Origin: Domibacillus robiginosus
GTDB lineage: Bacteria > Bacillota > Bacilli > Bacillales > Domibacillaceae
Direction of reading: 5' to 3'
Assembly: GCF_000966195.1 (NCBI RefSeq)
Contig: NZ_LAHL01000003.1
Span: forward strand, 372,001 to 436,000
DNA: 64,000 nucleotides
Shown: positions 62,177-64,000 of the stretch, in pieces
How the letters are laid out: each line of letters starts with the position of its first letter
Numbering within the stretch: the stretch's first letter is position 1
Notes under the pieces: model-generated
Seen by the model: only the letters and a program-made list of their open reading frames with translations
What the model was told of the DNA's origin: nothing
Databases searched by the model: none
Translations under genes and position numbers: made by a program

Positions 62177-63004
62177 ATGAAGCGTCGAAGTCGGAAGCGT
62201 CTTTTCCTTCTATTTCTTTTTTTTCTTGCGCTGCTCATTCCGTTTTTTTACTTGCAAAATAATTGGCTGACTGTTACAAAGCTAGAGGTGGAATCTGAGA
62301 GAATTCCGCCTGCGTTCAATGGGTACCGTATTGCGCAGTTATCGGACCTTCACAGTAAACTCTTTGGGGAGCGCCAGCATGCACTGGCTGAAAAAGTAAA
62401 GCAGGAAAAGCCGGATGTGATTGTTTATACAGGTGACTTAATTGATCTTCAGCGCGGCGGTGAAGCAGCAGGTTATGTGTTAATGAAGGAAATGGTGAAG
62501 ATTGCGCCTGTTTTTTTTGTGACGGGTAATCATGAAGGGCCGGACTTTACCGAAACAGAAAAGCAGCTGCAAGCAATGGGGGTGCAGGTGCTTCGAAATG
62601 AACGTACAGTGCTCCGGCGTGGCGGAGAAACGGTCCAGCTGCTTGGTATTGATGACCCGCTGCTTACGCCAACCAGCGAAGCGATCGAACAAGCTGGAGA
62701 AAAAACAAAGTCCGGCCAATATAAAATTCTGCTGTCTCACCGCCCAGAGCTTTTTGCTTCTTATGCTGAAGCCAAAATGGATGTGATTTTTACCGGACAC
62801 GCACACGGCGGCCAGGTTCGGCTGCCCTTTATTGGCGGCTTATTCGCCCCGGGCCAGGGATTATTTCCTGCTTATACAGCGGGTGCCCATACACTTGGTT
62901 CCTCTACGATGGTTGTAAACCGGGGGCTCGGCAACAGTACGGCGCCTCAGCGGCTCTTTAACCGCCCAGAAATCGTCGTATTGACACTAAAGAGCAGCAA
63001 ATAA
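62177..63004 (+). CDS. membrane-anchored metallophosphoesterase, YkuE/YaeI-like
   Basis: 275 residues from ATG 62177 (GCGGAGGATG upstream, inside the end of the GNAT gene). An N-terminal membrane anchor (RLFLLFLFFLALLIPFFYL) follows a basic start. Calcineurin-like motifs appear in order: AQLSDLHS, VIVYTGDLIDL, VTGNHEG, LLSHRPELF and FTGHAHGGQVRLPF, i.e. all metal ligands of the D-x-H, GD, GNHE, H, GHxH set. YkuE-type enzymes act at the envelope on phosphodiesters such as UDP-sugars or lipid headgroups. Coupled to the preceding GNAT gene. Confidence 0.92.
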   Translation: MKRRSRKRLFLLFLFFLALLIPFFYLQNNWLTVTKLEVESERIPPAFNGYRIAQLSDLHSKLFGERQHALAEKVKQEKPDVIVYTGDLIDLQRGGEAAGYVLMKEMVKIAPVFFVTGNHEGPDFTETEKQLQAMGVQVLRNERTVLRRGGETVQLLGIDDPLLTPTSEAIEQAGEKTKSGQYKILLSHRPELFASYAEAKMDVIFTGHAHGGQVRLPFIGGLFAPGQGLFPAYTAGAHTLGSSTMVVNRGLGNSTAPQRLFNRPEIVVLTLKSSK

Positions 63005-63037
63005 AAAGCGGTCTGCTGGTGCAGTCGCTTTTATTTG
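63003..63037. terminator. bidirectional terminator
   Basis: AAAAGCGGTCTGC-TGGT-GCAGTCGCTTTTATTTG between converging stops; one mismatch in the stem. Confidence 0.7.
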
Positions 63038-63354
63038 TTGCGAAACGCCATTCTGCCGTTCAGTATTTGGTTTGGGCTTTTCAGCTGGAAGGTGCCGGCT
63101 TCGGGCGAATAATCGATTTTAACGTCTTCATCGTAAAAAACCATTTTCGGTTTTTCCACTAGAATGGACATATCATTCGTTTCGAGCAATACGTCGTGAT
63201 CCTTATCTGCTTCGTCCACATACCAGAGCGTTGGAACGCCGTTTAGTACACATCCGTTGCCTTCTGTGTCCCACTTCAGCTTTAACAGGCCGTTTTCCCG
63301 GTTTTTTAAAGCATGTATTTTTTCGGCCGCAGCCGGTGTAATAGTGATGTTCAT
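63031..63354 (-). CDS. HesB/YneR-like iron-sulfur-cluster-family protein
   Basis: 107 residues from ATG 63354, six bases after AAAGGCGG (ATG 63360, giving MKMN, touches it). The small beta-rich fold MNITITPAAAEKIHAL, LLKLKWDTEGNGC, ILVEKPKMVFYDEDVKIDYS belongs to the HesB-like iron-sulfur biosynthesis superfamily. It lacks the conserved Cys triad of IscA/SufA (only one Cys, in GNGCVL), as is usual for the YneR group. Its role is therefore probably not classical A-type cluster carriage. Confidence 0.82.
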   Translation of the reverse strand: MNITITPAAAEKIHALKNRENGLLKLKWDTEGNGCVLNGVPTLWYVDEADKDHDVLLETNDMSILVEKPKMVFYDEDVKIDYSPEAGTFQLKSPNQILNGRMAFRNK

Positions 63355-63421
63355 TTTCATCCGCCTTTTTCTTTCAGTATAGCACACGGTAGATCGTTCG
63401 TCTTTTTTGGGATGTTAAATC

Positions 63422-63447
63422 GTTTCTTTGGGTGAAGAAAACGGTAT
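63422..63447 (+). promoter_or_regulatory. SigB-like promoter of RsbR-family gene
   Basis: GTTTCT (63422-63427), 14 bp spacer, CGGTAT (63442-63447), close to the SigB consensus GTTTAA and GGGTAT. The same bases also contain TATAAT (63445-63450), so SigA recognition is possible too. Confidence 0.45.
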
Positions 63448-63486
63448 AATAAAACAAGAAAGAACATGACAATGGAGGACAAAGGA

Positions 63487-64000
63487 TTGGACAAAAAGGA
63501 CCAGGCTCTTTATGAAGCAATCCGCTTGGAAGCCCCTGATATAAGCAAAAAGTGGTTTGAGGCGAGAGAAAAAACAGATGGATCCGTTTATGCAAAGAAT
63601 GCAGGCTCCACCATTCAAAAAGAGTTAAAAGAACAGCACCTTTTTACGATTTATACTATTGCGAGCGGCTTTTTGCCAGACCAGGCAGTGTTTAAACAAA
63701 ACCTGCAGGAATGGACAGAAATTGTGGTGAACAGCCGGCTCGAATGGGATACGCCTATTTATGAAGTGATCGCAGCTATTAACAAAACGAGAAACCTTAT
63801 CTGGGATTTTATAACAGAATACAGCCTGGCTGATCCCGAAATCGACAAAAGGGATATTCTGCACTGGAGTACAATGTACCATTCCGTTTTGGATACAATG
63901 ATCAGCGAGTTTTCCACCCGCTACTACTATTTAACGCGCAGCCGGCTGCAGGGGCAGGAGCAGCTGATCGAGGAAATTGATGCACCAATTATTCCTATAT
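63487..64000 (+). CDS. RsbR-family stressosome protein (3' end outside window)
   Basis: 171 codons visible. TTG 63487 lies eight bases after TGGAGG; an in-frame ATG (63472) sits inside that ribosome binding site. The helical N-terminal part (DKKDQALYEAIRLEAPDISK, ILHWSTMYHSVLDTMISEF) resembles the non-heme globin sensor of RsbR paralogues. The window ends in LIEEIDAPIIPI, the linker into a STAS domain in RsbRA-RD. RsbR proteins form the stressosome core that controls SigB through RsbT. The paralogue is not determinable from the fragment, though the short globin part is like RsbRD. Confidence 0.82.
   Translation, partial: MDKKDQALYEAIRLEAPDISKKWFEAREKTDGSVYAKNAGSTIQKELKEQHLFTIYTIASGFLPDQAVFKQNLQEWTEIVVNSRLEWDTPIYEVIAAINKTRNLIWDFITEYSLADPEIDKRDILHWSTMYHSVLDTMISEFSTRYYYLTRSRLQGQEQLIEEIDAPIIPI

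Overview
The window reads as chromosomal DNA of a motile, endospore-forming member of the Bacillaceae (Firmicutes). Evidence: strong AGGAGG-type ribosome binding sites, frequent TTG/GTG starts, Rho-independent terminators after most transcription units, an alpha/beta-type small acid-soluble spore protein, an RsbR-family stressosome protein, HemAT, a YjfB-like motility peptide, a SinI-like anti-repressor, a T-box leader on leuA and an iolABCDE-T-GHIJ operon in Bacillus order. Three proteins with S-layer-homology (SLH) domains suggest a pyruvylated wall polymer anchoring exported proteins. I cannot fix the genus from the sequence alone.

Layout. 0-6.8 kb: MHYT/EAL c-di-GMP protein (cut by the window start), a decayed reading frame, an SLH protein, a LOV photoreceptor gene broken by a dispersed repeat, a GNAT acetyltransferase and a chemoreceptor. 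6.9-10.8 kb: a three-gene binding-protein ABC importer. 10.9-12.95 kb: leuA behind a T-box leader. 13-19.1 kb: small and hydrolase genes (YkvA-like, DUF6075-like, a broken monooxygenase followed by two alpha/beta hydrolases, a YfiT-like DinB protein, an SMI1/KNR4 protein, a possible TIR-like protein, a yjfB-like gene with a SigD-type promoter). 19.3-22.9 kb: two SLH cell-wall hydrolases. 22.9-28.8 kb: VanZ-like protein, DUF3885-like protein, sodium/solute symporter, broken membrane protein, a secreted protein, and a type I toxin-antitoxin locus. 28.8-44.0 kb: the myo-inositol catabolic operon with its promoter region, a LacI-family regulator and iolS. 44.1-49.9 kb: a small basic peptide and kinase pair, a Bcr/CflA exporter, a c-di-GMP-I riboswitch in front of a SinI-like peptide, flotillin, a YceI protein. 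50-53.7 kb: cysJ-cysI sulfite reductase. 53.8-64 kb: spore protein, MsrA, a Crh-like protein, an exported phosphodiesterase, HemAT, a broken and an intact GNAT gene, DinB protein, phosphoesterase, HesB-like protein, and an RsbR-family gene cut by the window end.

How the parts work together. The iol operon encodes uptake (IolT) and complete conversion of myo-inositol to DHAP, malonate semialdehyde and acetyl-CoA. It appears to be controlled by a LacI-family protein, through three identical palindromes, and by CcpA, instead of the DeoR-type IolR of B. subtilis. Signalling genes recur: a degenerate-GGDEF/EAL protein, two chemoreceptors, a LOV remnant, an RsbR protein, and above all a c-di-GMP riboswitch whose only immediate downstream gene is a SinI-like anti-repressor. 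That arrangement would tie c-di-GMP directly to the biofilm/motility switch.

Decay is a second theme. At least five reading frames look broken by frameshift or repeat insertion. Two of them (VanZ-like and the 26.6 kb membrane protein) are broken at homopolymers, so sequencing error or slippage must be excluded. Dispersed Bacillaceae-type intergenic repeats lie at about 3.7, 18.2, 26.4 and 56.3 kb. At three of them the flanking terminator or gene-end sequence is present on both sides.
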